Shown piece after piece: positions 23,891 to 37,078 of a stretch of DNA of 64,000 bases. The stretch covers positions 721,385 through 785,384 of the forward strand of contig JAYKAV010003266.1 in the NCBI GenBank assembly GCA_035582835.1. Direction: 5' to 3'. The notes beneath the pieces are model-generated. The model did no database searches and was not told the DNA's origin. It worked only from the letters and a program-made list of their open reading frames with translations. The position numbers and the translations under genes were made by a program. The DNA is from Phoebastria nigripes (lineage: Eukaryota; Chordata; Aves; Procellariiformes; Diomedeidae). Position 1 is the stretch's first letter. Each line of letters begins with the position of its first letter.

Positions 23891-24665
23891 GAAAGGTGGA
23901 ATGAATTTGATATAAATGCCAAGGACCCAGAGTCAATTTGTTTTAATCTGCTAATATTGTGAAGGCTGAAATGTATGATTATTTTTGCATATATTACTTT
24001 GAAATGCAAATTCTAACGACAGCTTAGATATCTGCGTGTCTCTCAGGGTTAAAGGACAAAGGGTAGGTAATGACTTGAAAAAAAATCTATTTCCCTATAA
24101 CGCTTTGTACTATCAGGCAGCATTTAGCCCTTGTTTCTTCTACCTGGCTGATTTTCATAAATCCTGTGGCCCACCAGGACGAGGAGTAAGAACTCTGTTG
24201 TACTTTGTGAACTCCGGGAAAAGCATAGAGCACCGAGCAGCGGCTGGTTCTCACTTCAGCCCTTCGGGGTTCACGGCAGATGCCGAGCGCTGCGGTGCAG
24301 GGCAATTTCCAGGCTTTGCCTGTTTGTCGCAGGGAATTCCCCCTTTCCTCTCTCCCTTCTCTCCAGTTACCAGAATTACTCTAAGCAGTTGGTTTTCTTT
24401 CATTGTTAATGATGCTTAAACCCAGATGGATTTACAGGCACTCCCAGGTCTCCATCCTGGGCACATGCTCCTCTCCCACCACACGCCTTCACAGACGCGA
24501 GCGCTGGCAACGCCCAGAATGGTGTTAATTATACAAGGGTATGTTGGCAATAATGAGCGGTGTACGTTCGGTCCTCCCACCCCCCGCATGTGAATGTGAT
24601 CAATAAGCAATCCAGTCATTAGAAATAAAGCTACTCCTATTATCTGTTGATCAATAACTCATTAG
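23891..24665. other. AT-rich intergenic block
   Basis: AT-rich at 23891-24190 and 24510-24665, with TTTGCATATATTAC and GTGTTAATTATAC words. No open frame of interest. Function unknown. Confidence 0.4.
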
Positions 24666-27600
24666 TCTTGGACATACCTGCCTTACAGCACCTCTGCATG
24701 GAGAGGAGCTTACAGCAGGCAGACCAAGGGCAGGGCAGGGGCTGCAGCCCCACGTCGGACCACCCGGCACAGCCTCCCGGCGCTGCAGAGCACCCATCTG
24801 CCTGGGGCACCAGCGGCTCTTGCCAACATTCGCTTTGCACCAGCCAGGACACAGCCAGGACACGACCTCCCCATGCCACTGCTCTGCTTCTGCAGGATAA
24901 TCTGTTTGCAGAGCCAAAGGCAATCGCATCTCGTCTCTTAAAGGGCTTCGCTACGCAGCATCTCACTACCACACTCAAGTGCAAACACAGCCTTGACTCC
25001 GCTGCTTATTTCACCCCCGGTATGTCTGCAAGTGGGTAGAAATGTCTCACGGGAGGAGACTGCTGGGCAATAGTTGTTCAGTTCTCGCTCGCTCCCTTTC
25101 CCTGCTGGCAGCACACACGTCCCTGCCAGCACGGCAAATGTCTCGCACACTGGCGCTGGCTGCTAAACTGGGGTGGTTTCAGGCCAGTCGCAGGGGCCCT
25201 GCTGTGGGTTTGCCCAGTCTGTCAGCACAGGCGGTGCCTCTCAGAGACTGGGGATTTGGGGACAGCGGCCAGGGTCCCATGGCTTGCAGGAGCATGGCCA
25301 TGGCCACCGGCAGCCCTGCCATGCCCTGCACCTGCCCATGTTTGTCTCCATGGCACTTTCACCTGCCCCACCGGTGAGCCTTTGGTGCCTAAGGACAGCG
25401 GGATGTTTCTTCAGTCTGGGCCCGTATCTGTTATTAATATGCAATTGTAAACAGCTTTTTATTATTGCACACCTCCAACCTCTCTGTCCCCCATGCCCTC
25501 CCTCTGCTGCTCCCCATAGCCCCTGACTGGAAATGTTGACAGTAATAAATGGCTGGCAAAGCAATTATACACATTAAGCTGAAAAGTATGAAGCCGAGGT
25601 CAAAACTATTTTCTTTTTATAATTACATGGAGAGTAAATTCGTTTCGCCAGGAATAAAAACAACACAGAAGGTCATGGCGAGCAGAAGGGAGGCGGGTGG
25701 CCAGACTGCCCCGCTCCGCAGCCCTCGCCCGTCCCTGTGCTCCCGCGCCCCCAGCGAAGGCATTTGGCTGGTGCAGATTGCCTGAACCCCTGCAGGCATG
25801 GGCACAGAGATGGAGGAGTCCTGAGCCACCGCTCCCCTGGTGTCATGGCATCTCCCCGGCTCAGAGAGGAGCAGCCCATCCTGCCGCTACAGAGGGTGCT
25901 GGCACCGCGTGGTCTGGCTGGGACCCTGCCAAGCTCCAGAAACAGCTCCAGGGCCGGCGCCCGCATCCTGCGGTGCCCGTCCCCACTGCCCCGAGCTCCC
26001 TGCTGGGGCAGCCCCAGCTCCGGCTGTGGGGTCGTCCTCGTGCCCAGGGGAAAGAAGAGTGGTCCAGAAAGCCCAAACCTTGGCAGTCCTGCTTTGCAAG
26101 AGCTTTTTGCTCCATTTGTGGTTCTCTTTTTGCTTTCAGGTCACTTCCTAGCTTCTTGAGTGAGCAGCTGAGCTGGCTGTCCCACTTGTTTGAACACGAG
26201 CCAGCCCTGAAACAAGGCTGTTCAGTCTGAAATAAGGTTTATTAAACTGTAATAGGGTTTGTTACTCTGCTAATGCACCATATAAAAAAAGCTATGAAAA
26301 TCAACTGCTAGGTATAATGACCTGCTCATTCTGCCACTGAAGTGTCTTGGCCATATTATAACTGACTTTATTCTCAGCAGAGGAGGAAAAAAGACCTTCA
26401 TCCCGCAGAGCCGGGATGTTGTCCCCACCCTGCCTCATGCCCTGCTCCCACCTCCAGGCCCCACGTGTGGCCGATGCTGGGGGGTGACTCCGGATCGTCA
26501 GCCACGGTTGCTGGGAGGCATGGGCTGGGGAGTGGAGGTGGCCAGTGCCCGTCACCAGAGGAGCTCCTCTAATGTGTGATCTCCATTGCAGAAAACGCCG
26601 GTGGTGATGGCATCAGAGGTGAACTTGAGCTTCCAGGACCTGAACAGATTCAATTTTTCCTGGGTATTATCAGAGTCTCCTGGGGAAAAGTGTGTAATTG
26701 GCTTTTCCAGTCCCTTGCAGCAGTGGGTTGCCTTTCCCCAGATCCCAGTTGCAAGAGCCAGCACTTCCCGCAGCCCCACTGCCTCAGGGGAGGCTTTCGA
26801 GCAGAGACAGCACGCGGCAGCGGTGTTTGCTGCTCGCCGGTACCCACCAACCCACCATCCATTGCCCATCACCGGTGTGAGTTATCATCTCACATGGTCC
26901 CTGGCCAGGGAACAGTTCACCCTGGCAGGGGCGTGGGGCCGGGTGGGAGCGCCAAGCGGGGTGTCCTGGGCGGCACTGGGATGGGGGGCAAGCTGGGCAC
27001 AAAACCCAGGACCTCGCTTGCAGTTCTCCTTGCTCTGGGCACCAGGAAAGGTTTCTCCTGAGACCTCCTCCTGGCTGGCTCTGAAGTGTCCAGTTTTAGC
27101 TGAATAATCACCTGTCTTGCACTAGAAAAGGATTTCCACTCTTTAAAATTAGCTTTGGTGAGTTTTTCTTTCTTCGAATCAAAGCTCTGAGACAATTAAT
27201 CACTGCCCAGCTCCTGCCGGTGCATTTAAGTGCTCAGCTTGAAACAGAGATCAGTAACAGGAATTAATCTTTCTGTAACAAGGTCTTCAAAATAACGATC
27301 ACTGTCCCGCAGCCGTTCCGAAAGACTTGTTCTACCGCCCTGCAAACAGAGGGTATCCCACTCCAGATTTCACAGGCAGTGAGAAATTGCAGGGATCGCC
27401 CTGCAACCCCCCCCTTCCCCATGCAGGGGGACGAGGTTTGGGGCAGCAGGGACAAGGTCTGGGGCAGCAGCTGCTCCCAGGCACAACGCAGGGCACCAGT
27501 GCTCCTCCATGGGAGGAGGAGGAAAGCATCCCCAACCTTTCCAGGCACCCCGTTTGTGACATGGCCTTCCACAAAGCAGAGCAGCAGTCAGGGCACGGCT

Positions 27601-28700
27601 CTGAGCCAGAGGGCAAGTGCTGTGCTTGCCAGGGGTCCTCGTCCCTCCCAGGACCCCTCGGCTGCAGGAGGAAGCGGAGCAGGGCACAGCGAGCGTGCGA
27701 CACGCTCCCCTCACCAACACCAGGCACTGCCGGGAGAGAAACCAGCTCTGCCACTGCTCGTCACACAGCCGGATGGTGACCTCCAGTTATTCTCACAGAG
27801 CATTGGAGTTAACATCTGGCAATATCTAATGAAACTCCGGATTATTAATGACTTCCATGCAACATTTACAGTTAAAGGGCATTTCCCACAGCTGTTTATA
27901 TTTCAGCAGAGGCATGTGCAACCTTTCTCTGAGATCCCCAGAGCCTAACTATGGTAACTGCATTTGATAAGGAAAATTCAAATCAACTCCTTTCCATTTT
28001 TCCCCCCTTTCTTTTTCAGTTCACAGACCATGAAGAAAACAGATGGGAGATGAAAAGAGATTGAAAATGACAAAGGAAGTCTAGAGACATTTATTTCCAC
28101 TCAGAACAAATTAATTAGGGTGTCTGGGGACACCTGATTAAAGTTTCTGACAGAGCAAGGGAGCTAAAGCACCGTTCCCTCTCCGTGCAGGGAATGCTTT
28201 AGCACACACCGTCACCAGAGCCCAGCTGCTGGGGCCAGGGGAGCCAGCGCAGGCAGCACCAGGACCCTGCTGCAGGACAGGCCCTGGGAAGCTGCCAGCT
28301 GCTCTGCCTTCAGACTTCCCAAAGCGTCTAAAGATTTTTTTTCAGGTGCAAGCCTTTCAGCTAGGTTATTCTGGGGTTTCTTGCCTGTATTATTTAGAAA
28401 GCAAAAAAAAAAAAGCTTTCAAGGTTTTTGAAATTGATGTTTTTTTCTTTCTTTTTGACATTGGGCTTTCTCTTCTTCTTCCTCCCATTTATTTTGTATT
28501 ACTGCCAAAGGGAAAGGGGAAGAGAAACGCCGAGAAATAAAAGAAGTGTTAGAGAGGAAAACCTGAACTCAAAAGCAGCAGCGGTTAAGACAAAGGCTGT
28601 CCTGTAGGTTGGGAAGAGCTTTAACGACACCTTTTCATTTAAAAGGCGTTCCACCTCAGATGAGCCCCCTTCCAGTTACCAGTCAATCAAGGCCCTTATT
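24666..28700. other. Intergenic DNA, GC-rich with AT-rich islands
   Basis: AT-rich islands lie at 25405-25665, 26210-26350, 27100-27300, 27790-28160 and 28350-28640. The first carries the shared 13-mer ATTAATATGCAAT (25433-25445). A 21-bp tandem duplication is at 27430-27470, and an A12 run flanked by GAAAGC/GCTTTC at 28397-28420. No gene recognised. Confidence 0.55.
27430..27470 (+). repeat. Imperfect tandem duplication, 21 bp x 2
   Basis: The copies GACGAGGTTTGGGGCAGCAG and GACAAGGTCTGGGGCAGCAG differ at two positions. Confidence 0.85.
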
Positions 28701-28716
28701 AGGGAGCCCATCACTT

Positions 28717-28970
28717 CGGCTCGGCAGGAGCCCGACCAGCGACCCCGCTCCCGCCGGGCACCGCTTTGTTCTCCGGGCGGAGCGGCCCCGGGGGGGGCCG
28801 GTGCCAGCCCCCGGGACCCCCTCCCTCTCCAGCCGCTGCCCCGAGCCCCTCCCGCGGCCCAGCCCCACCAGCAGCAGACCCCCGGCCCCCACCGCCGGGA
28901 AAGGCTCGGCTCGGCGCCCGGAGGATGCCCAGCCCGCGGGGCGGGGGAGCTGCCGCTGCACCGAGCGGTA
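28717..28970. promoter_or_regulatory. CpG island, candidate promoter in the gene desert
   Basis: By my count there are about 31 CpGs in 250 bp, in DNA well above 70% GC, starting and ending abruptly in AT-richer sequence. A consensus GC box (GGGGCGGGGG, 28938-28947) and a TATA-like CATAAATA (29002-29009) follow in the + direction. A 147-codon frame through it (28766-29209) is Pro/Ala/Gly-rich low complexity and resembles no family I know. It could be a lncRNA or alternative promoter, or an orphan CpG island acting as an enhancer. Confidence 0.55.
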
Positions 28971-30119
28971 ACAGAGACTGGTCTGACTGGGAGCAGAGGA
29001 GCATAAATACCGCCAGCGAAGGTCCCGTTAATGGGTGTCCGGCGTCTCTCCATCAGGTGCTAAATGGGTGCGACATTCCAGGTTCTGCCCTGCTACAGCA
29101 GCAATTGCCGAAGTTTCGGGCGGAAAGGTCAGGGACCGCGGGAGGCGAGATGCCCAGAGGACTGCAGCTGGCTCTGTATTTCATTCAGCTTTATTTCACG
29201 TCCTTTTAGGTGTTTCCAGGCAATTTCTGCTTAATGTGCTTACGGCTCAGACGGAGATGGGTGGTGGTCAGCGTGCAGGATTTGGCACCGTACCTGTGCC
29301 ATGGCCACAGCAGGGATGGCGCCTTAAATGGGGCTGCACGCCTGCTGCAGAGGTCTTGGCACGAGCACCCTGCAAAGAGGACTCCCTCGTGGGTGCTGGA
29401 TAGCACATCACCGTCCTTAACTAATTAACCTACTGCTTGTCCCCAAATTGCCCTTCAGCGAAGAACAGCTCAAGCACCTAAAGATTTGTGTTTGCGTCAC
29501 ACCACAAACTAACGCAAAACAAGGGATTTCCATCTCTGCCTGCAGGCTGGGACCTAAGACCAAGGCTACAAAAAATGCTGCTTTTCAGGATTTCTGATGT
29601 CCCTTCCTTGTGCTGCTGCAGCCAAAGCAGGAGGGCTCGTTCGTACCCTGGCTGCAGAGAGCCGGCAGTCCCTGACCTGTGATGAGCTGCGAGGCCTGGC
29701 CATCGCTCTCACAGGGTTATAATGCTGATGCAGAGTTGTGCAAACTCCTCACACTTATCCTGGGAAATGACAGCATAACAAGCCATTTCCATTTGCTATC
29801 TCCTGATCTCACTGGAAACATCACAGCACATGGCACCAAAATGCTGTGTTTAATCTGTAATGACTCCTGGCACCATTCCTAATTTAAATCAAGGGGTATG
29901 TACTTATGGGGGAGAGAGTGTTTCTTATGACCCTATGTTCATATCATCTGTCAAAAAGACAATTTGGCCCCTGCGGTATTCATCTATTTATCTAGACGTG
30001 TGCACTTGTTACTTCAATGCTATCACCTTCCATTCGGCAAGATTTATTTTTTTCCTGTTAGCCTCAGAAATTGCTTCCATTCCCCCGGTTGCTGTGGGTG
30101 GGTAACTAGTGGATACACA

Positions 30120-30165
30120 TTTACGGCCTGATGTAAAGTGCTTGAAAAGCCCATTGAAACCCACC
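30120..30165 (+). mobile_element. Possible L3/CR1-type LINE relic
   Basis: GGCCTGATGTAAAG...AAAAGCCCATTGAAA resembles the 'cctgatccaaagcccattgaa' word common in old amniote L3/CR1 tails. It is short and decayed, so the call is weak. Confidence 0.3.
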
Positions 30166-30959
30166 GTGTGGGGCGAAGATGGCACGGAGCAGGGTGCTGA
30201 ATCCTCAGCATCCCTGCCCGAGCCCAGCACGGTGCCTGAGCCCTGGCACAGGAGCTCTTCTAGCCAGGACACAATTAGCTGAGATGAAACAGCAAAGTCC
30301 TTTCTAAATTAAATACATTAAAAATCTGCAATTACCAAGCTATTTTCAGCAGAGAATGCTGTCATTTCCTACTTGTTCCCATTCAGTGGTCCCTCATTTT
30401 GTCATCACTGCTCAGAGCAGGGTCGGCAGCGCTGAGCCCAAAATACCTCCATTATTCTGCACTCTGAGGGGACCTTTACAAATATCTCCATCACCCTGCA
30501 CCTCTCTTTTCCTCTCCAGCTTATTCCCATTGTCCACGACATGCAAGCTGAGCGTGGATGTAGCTCAGCTCATGACAACAAAAAGGGAGGGAGAAGGTAT
30601 CAGTGCATGTGTGGGGGATTTTTTTTCTCCAACGATAATTTCTGCTTAAAATTTGATAAACTCCATGAAATCAAGTTTCCTTATTTAACTCGCTCCAAGA
30701 GAATGCAATAAAGCCGCTCTGGAGGAAATCTTCCAGAGGCTGCAGGCGCAGGAGGGTGGGTAGGACCATCTCCACCCTCCCCGGGTGAGGAGGGGGCACA
30801 GGCAGTGGGTGCTGGGGGGCTGGGGCTGAGCCCAGGTACAGCAGCAGCACAGCCCCACAGCATCCCATGATTGCAGGGCCAAGACCAAAGTTTCTTTTTT
30901 GGCCCTATTTTTAATCCTAGCAGGAAAGTCTTCCTCCTCATTGGGAGCTGACCATAAGC

Positions 30960-30985
30960 AAAAAAAAAAAAAAAAAAAAAAAAAA
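30960..30985 (+). repeat. Poly(A) tract, A26
   Basis: Uninterrupted run of 26 A. No poly(A) signal or retrocopy-like sequence is visible in the preceding 100 bases. Confidence 0.95.
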
Positions 30986-31460
30986 GCGTCTTTTATGTCA
31001 TATTAAGTAGTCAGAAAACCAAGATCCATTTGTATCAGTGGAGCTTTCTCTTTTGTCTAACTATATTTGGAAATTTGCTGTCTGAAAGAGCACAAGCACT
31101 TAGAAAAGCAAAAGGAAAACTTCGCTTATAAACTATTTCATACCCAGAGCGGTTGGACAGCCGCGCCGGGGCTACAGAGATGAGCAAACACGGTGATCTA
31201 ACCCACACATGGGGAGGAGGTGCAAACCTTCTGCCACTTCCCTCCGAGACCAGGACATAAATCAGCCTGTCAGTACGGACAGCGCTAAGCAGAGGACAAG
31301 CTTTTTAAAAACACCCATTTATTCATGTCCAAATGCAGCTCGCTGGTCCCCAGGCCCCTTGGGCCACGCCAGCCATCAGTGCTGCAGTTTGATGGGGATG
31401 GTGCTCCCCGTGTCCCTCCCTCCTCCTGCCCATCAACTTCACAGCCACACTGAAGGAGAG

Positions 31461-31478
31461 AATAATAATAATAATAAA
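31461..31478 (+). repeat. (AAT)n microsatellite
   Basis: Six units of AAT ending in AAA, embedded in purine-rich sequence. Confidence 0.9.
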
Positions 31479-34400
31479 GGCAAAAGAAAGGAGGATTGGT
31501 GACTTTTGCTCAGAGCTGTTTCCCCAGCCAGCCAAGCTGCTATGGTGCTTGGGCAGAGCCCGGCCATGGGGAGGTTGGGACATGCCCCGGGAACAGGGAT
31601 CAGCTGTGCCTTTGTCGCTCCCTTTGATGGGCCCAGGCCTGGGGCCAGGCAGCACCTACGCTGAGCTGGCAGCAGATTATCTTCCCTAGCTCAGAGCAGC
31701 CCCACTCATCAAGGCAGTAATCAGCGTCTGTTTAGACAGGCTTGTTTGTTCTGGGGGGGCAGAGCTGAGGCGGGGGTCACCGGGAGCCAGCAGCAGCTCC
31801 CCAGTCGTGCTGCAGAACAAGCACGTTAAACATCACCGGGGGCTCCAGCCCAGCTGCTGGCGGCAGAGCGGCCGTCCTGGCATGGGTCAGCATCAGCACC
31901 AGTCCTGGCTATTGGCTGCGTGGGCAAACGTCGACACTGCTGCGTTGCCGGCAACGCTGAGCAGATTTGGCCATTAGAAATTATCTGCTGCTTGCAGCCC
32001 TTGCAGGTAGATACAGGGTAAAAGAGGACAAAGCCAGGAGGAGGATACACTAACCCAGAAACCACAGGAATGGCAAAAAGTTGGGGTAATTCAGCAGCTT
32101 GGTTGCACTTTCATTGCCATGACTGTGTTTCCCATTCTTCATGGAAAGCTGTTCCAACAGATAAATAGCCTGAAGCTACTGGGTTATTTCTTTCCCTCCT
32201 ATTCTATGAAAATGCCCTTTGGGCATCGCACTGTCTAAGTGGAAATGTGCCCATTTTTCCTGGTATTGAATCTAGTAACAGCTCTGGCACAGCTTCCCTC
32301 TGCCTGTACGCGTTTGCATAGGAAGGACACGATAGACTATCAAATCCCTTAACTTCTGTAGCCTCTGCTGTTGGATAGCGATGTAGATATGGAAACCATA
32401 AGGGAATCACAGAAATGGCATAATGATTTCTTCAAAAGGATATAATTTGGAAACAGCTTTTCTATTTCCACTTTATTGGTTATTTTTAGTTGAGCAGCTG
32501 TTCTTCTTGTGTTGATATAAAACCTGTTTCTTTCATTCCTAAAGAAAGAAATTCTTTATTCTTGTGGCTATAGAATTCAACTTTAGAGGTCACTTATTGT
32601 TTCCAAGTTCAATGTGCTCTGGAAGGAATCTATATTCTTCTCATATGGTTCCTGGGCATGAAAGCAATCTCTAAATACTCAGAGGATAAAATGAGGTCAA
32701 ACCTGCAATTCCACGTGGCTGCTGCCGAGTGAAACCAGCGCTCCGACCTGCCACTTTGTTTCTGTCAAAGCAGTTTAGAAAACAGCAGTGGGAAATTATT
32801 TTGCGATAAATAGAAACCTACAAGCACTCTGCAGCCTTGGGTTTTCTTTCAAGCTATTCCCCTAAGAAGAGATTGGGAATTTAAATTGGCTGGACTAAAT
32901 TTATAGCTGAAGGAAGAGCCGTTTCACATACAAATTATTACAATTCCATCATTTACAAAACCCTCTCGTGCAGCAAAGATTGCACGCCCTCCACCAGTGC
33001 AGGGCTCGAGCTGCAAGATTTCCCTTTGCACGTGGATTGAGACAGATACTTAGTGGTAGGGAACAGCACCCAGCGCTTCACAGCTCCTATGGAATGGGAG
33101 ATTTTCCCTATATGTCTCTGTGAGAATCAGAGCAGGAGCTGGAGAAGTTCTGCAGATATTGACACAGAAGCGGTGGGGGTGAGCCACATCCCGGCAAGCT
33201 CGGAGGAACTGCTCCAGCACCGCCGCAGCTCAGCACGGTCCAGGGCTGGTCAGGGCACGGCTCGGGGTCCTGCACAGCCGCGCCTTCACGGCCAGCTTTT
33301 CCCCCATTTCCCCCGGGAGGATGGGGGTGTCCCCGCAGGCGCAGGGCCGGGACGCTCACCGAGCAGCGCGCTGCAGAGCCACCCCTTCTCCAGAGAGCTG
33401 GCTGGGTGGGAGCTGCGCACAGCACTTGAATAAAGCACTAATTGCCGTATCGAGCCATTTAGCTTTCTTCTATGTGCAGTTCATCTTGGAAGCCTCCATT
33501 GTGTCTGAGGCTAAGTAGAAGTGTTAATTACATCGTGCTCATTTCCAAGGTGGATATTACAATGCCTTTCCCGCTGCAGCTGGAGCTGGGGGAATTTACA
33601 AAAGCATTAATACCCCATTCTGGAGAAAATAAAGCATTTTAAATGTCCCCTGAAATGCACGTAAAAATTTCACACAATTCAGCATTTGCAGAAGTTGCAA
33701 TTAACTAAGCCAGTGCTGTATCTCCCAAAATAACCAGTTCCTTTCTTTTCTGATGCTTGTTATAACACTGCAGAGGTTGTTAGACATTTTCTCACCATCA
33801 GATTGTAGTTAGATTCAATTTGTATAATAGAGAATTTACAAACAGTTTCTTTCTAACCCTCTTACAAAAAACTTCCTTCCATCCAGCCACCTGGATTTGA
33901 ACTAGCCAGAAATACTGTGAGAGCATCTTTTGTCACAGCCTCAGTCGAGGGAGGATTCCACCCACCTTCTCTTCCCACACAGCCCGGCCTCCGCCCCCAC
34001 TGCAATTAGCTTGTGCCAAAACCAGAACCATAACCCCGAATCGCCCAAGAAGAGCTGGGCTAAAGCCCTGCAAACTGCCTGCTTCTCCTCATGCATTCAC
34101 CCCTGGCCCATCGAAACAGGCAGAGGAAGAGCAGCCCCCAGCCTTCTGCCTCCGTATTTGCTCTACACAAACGCCTGTAAAGGTGGTGTTTAACACTCCA
34201 GAGACACGTTATACTTGAATTCTCCCTGGTGTCTGAGCCACTGATCAGCTGCTATCAGAAACGTATGCCAGGAAAGCAACACGACTGCCACGCAGCGACT
34301 CCAGCTTGCCGCTTTGTGTGCTTAAAACCCAGAAACAACCCAGCGGAAAGGTGGGAAGGTATCCAACAACTGCTATTGCAGGGAGCAAGAACAGACTGCA

Positions 34401-37054
34401 TGTGATAGGCTTAGATGACTCTGACAAACTTTTGCAATATAAAATCCAGGAAACATTTGACAGCTATGGAAGTACTTGCAAACATATTCCTGCTTAAGTT
34501 GTCCCCTTTTGGTGCACAGAAGCTCAAACCACTTTACAAAGTTAAACTGATAGGCAAACTAAAATTTATGTATGTATACATATATACACGCAGCCTAGCC
34601 TATATCCTGTATTTTCTATTTCATGTGTCAGCAACTCTATATAGAAAAATATTGCGTGTATAAAGAATCATTGCTCTGACTGTAAAAATGCAGGTTTCTC
34701 TGGGTGAAAAACATTATCCGTTTAAATGTGCATAGCAGCACCACAAATCCATATAGAACATGAGGCAACTTTATTACATTGCCATTTCCTGGGGAGTTTG
34801 GGCAGCATCCAGTCGGCTAGCCTGCCATCGGGCTGGCACTGCATTAAAAGGTGGAATGTGGGCAGGGATTGACCATGACTTCACTGCTTCCACAGTACGT
34901 ACCCCCACTCTTGCAAAAAGGGTTATAAAACCTTCAATTGCCTAAATACCTGGGTCCTTTCCTCATTTGGAGAAAGGCATCAGTATTTCTGTGCCCTCAG
35001 AGTCCTGCTGTGCCATCGCTCCTATACTGACACAGCCCAACAGTGGGGTCTGCTGAAATCCCGCATTTTGCTCATGAGAGATGCCAATCCCTTTTTGTGT
35101 CTGTCAGCCCAGAGTTCTGACCAACAGTAAAAAACAAGCTGTTTAAAAAAGTCTAAGCAACTCTGTACATGTAGCTCATTGAAGTAAAAAAATTGCACAC
35201 TGCAACTTCAAGATCTTCGTAATTAACACACGTAAGTGATTGATTGACCTCAAAACTTCGTGGCAGGAAATCTATTCACTTGCCAATCAATCCAGAAGAG
35301 CTGCCATTTAAAAAGGACTAAGACAGATGGCACCAATGAATTGTTCTGCAGTGAAATGAAGCTAGGAACGCAACTTCAATTTTTCACTTTAATCTACACC
35401 AGAATGTCAGTGTGTTCATTTACAGTACCCATGTACATTGCCATGTACCATATGTAAAACGACTGCCTGCAGGCTGAGGGGAGGTATAAGAATTTGGTAA
35501 CAAATTACAGCAGGAGATGTAAACAGAATGAGAAATGCTTTACCTTAGAACGGGGTTTGCCAAAGGCTGGGTCAAGAGCATCTGGTGGAAACGAGCCCAT
35601 GAGCAGGAGGAAGCCCTGCGCTGCCTCGACCAGCGCGGCTGAGCCTCCTTGAGCTCTGCTCCCAGCCGGAGCAAGCGGCTCCGAGCCTCCACACGCTCTT
35701 CTGAGGAGCTGCGTGAAGCTGGACAACTCTGCAGAACTTTGTAAAATCATGGGAAAATATGATTTGTGAATTCTTATTATGCCACATTTAGCCAGCAGCT
35801 GGTGCATGAAATCCAAGTTGAGTTCCCCAATATTACATTCATGGGGGGTGTGGCTAAGCGAGAAGTGCTGACAGCAGAGACCAGTGAGGTGCAACCAAAA
35901 GCCACATGGGCTCGAGGACAAGCAGCAAGGCTGAGAACCGCTGCTATCACCCCCCATTTCCACCTTCACTGGAACACTTTGCATTTGTAACCTTTGTGTC
36001 CATCTGTACCATTTTTGGAAGCCAGCCAAACACAAATTCAAGAGCAGTGCAATGCCTTGATCTGTACGACCAAGTACCCTGCCACATCTCTCACATGCAC
36101 ATGGCAACGCAGTAGAGATGTTAAGAAGCTGCTAGAGGATGGGCAGAGCTGAGCACCGACTGTCAGGGCTTTCTGCTGCCACATCACTGCCGAGATCCCT
36201 CTTGCTCTGGGTGCAGGCTGGAAGCACCAGCACTTGGCTCGCCTCTGCCCTGAATCAGAGCAGACCTCACTGGGCAGGGATTTCATGTCACTTAGTCTTA
36301 GATTCTGCAATAGAAAATAATTTCTCCCTGCTTTGGGTCATTAAAGCTTCTGCCAAACAGTGATGAACCACCCAAAAGTTTTGCTGGTACAGACTGCAGC
36401 CTCACCCGACAGCTGGGCTGACATGGGTAAGCTGGGAAAGAGCAGCACAAAAGATGGTGAGAGCTTTATGGGAAGTGACTCCACAGAGTCTAAACCAAAG
36501 CAAAGTTGCTTGTCATACAGTACTTGGATTTTTTGACAAAAACACTTTATCCCATGAAAGCAAGAACTGCCTTGGACACGTGGACAACAAATAATTAAGA
36601 AGTGCAAATGAAGGTGTTTAGCAAAGTGTTTTGCTGCATTTCAAAGAAATCTTCCTTCAAAGGCTGCCAGTGCACAGAGCGTGTGGGAATCTGACTCTGC
36701 CACCTTGCTACCCATCCAGCCGTGGAGCAGAGGATGTATATACACATAATTGGTGTTGGGCACGTGTTTTGGTTTTTTTTTAAGTAATTCCTTCCTTCTC
36801 ATTTAAGCTTTTTCTCTTTCCAGATGAAAGCGAACCGCATTAATTTCTCCTGATTTAGTGGAACCCCAGCTCTGCTTACACTGACTCAATGTTACCTAAT
36901 TTAAACCCAGGACATTTGTAATTTCAGGTTTATTTGCAACCATTAAGATTTTAATATGTTAGCTTGAACATTTTTGCAGAAACATGCTGAGCACTATTTT
37001 CATTATAATTAGTGCTGCAAAAGAATTTTTGGTTCTGTCAGCTTCACTTTTAAT

Positions 37055-37078
37055 ATTTTATAATAGATTTTATAATAG
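37055..37078 (+). repeat. Tandem duplication, 12 bp x 2
   Basis: ATTTTATAATAG is repeated exactly, inside an AT-rich island. Confidence 0.9.

Larger units (their letters stand above)
28971..32400. other. Intergenic DNA, moderate GC, no gene seen
   Basis: Holds a possible L3/CR1-type repeat tail (30120-30165), a 26-base poly(A) tract (30960-30985) and an (AAT)n microsatellite (31461-31478). No exon recognised. Confidence 0.55.

Noticed and set aside
28766..29209. 147-codon frame through the CpG island
   Set aside because: Pro/Gly/Ala-rich low complexity, expected by chance in very GC-rich DNA, with no domain. Kept only as a promoter candidate region.
30860..30985. Processed retrocopy ending in the A26 tract
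   Set aside because: No coding-like sequence or poly(A) signal precedes the tract and no target-site duplication could be found.
32190..32215. CR1 3' end (ATTCTATG word)
   Set aside because: Only a single copy of the 8-base unit occurs, without the upstream CR1 sequence.
35505..36107. 200-codon minus-strand frame
   Set aside because: No family resemblance, no splice or promoter support, and irregular composition. Judged chance.
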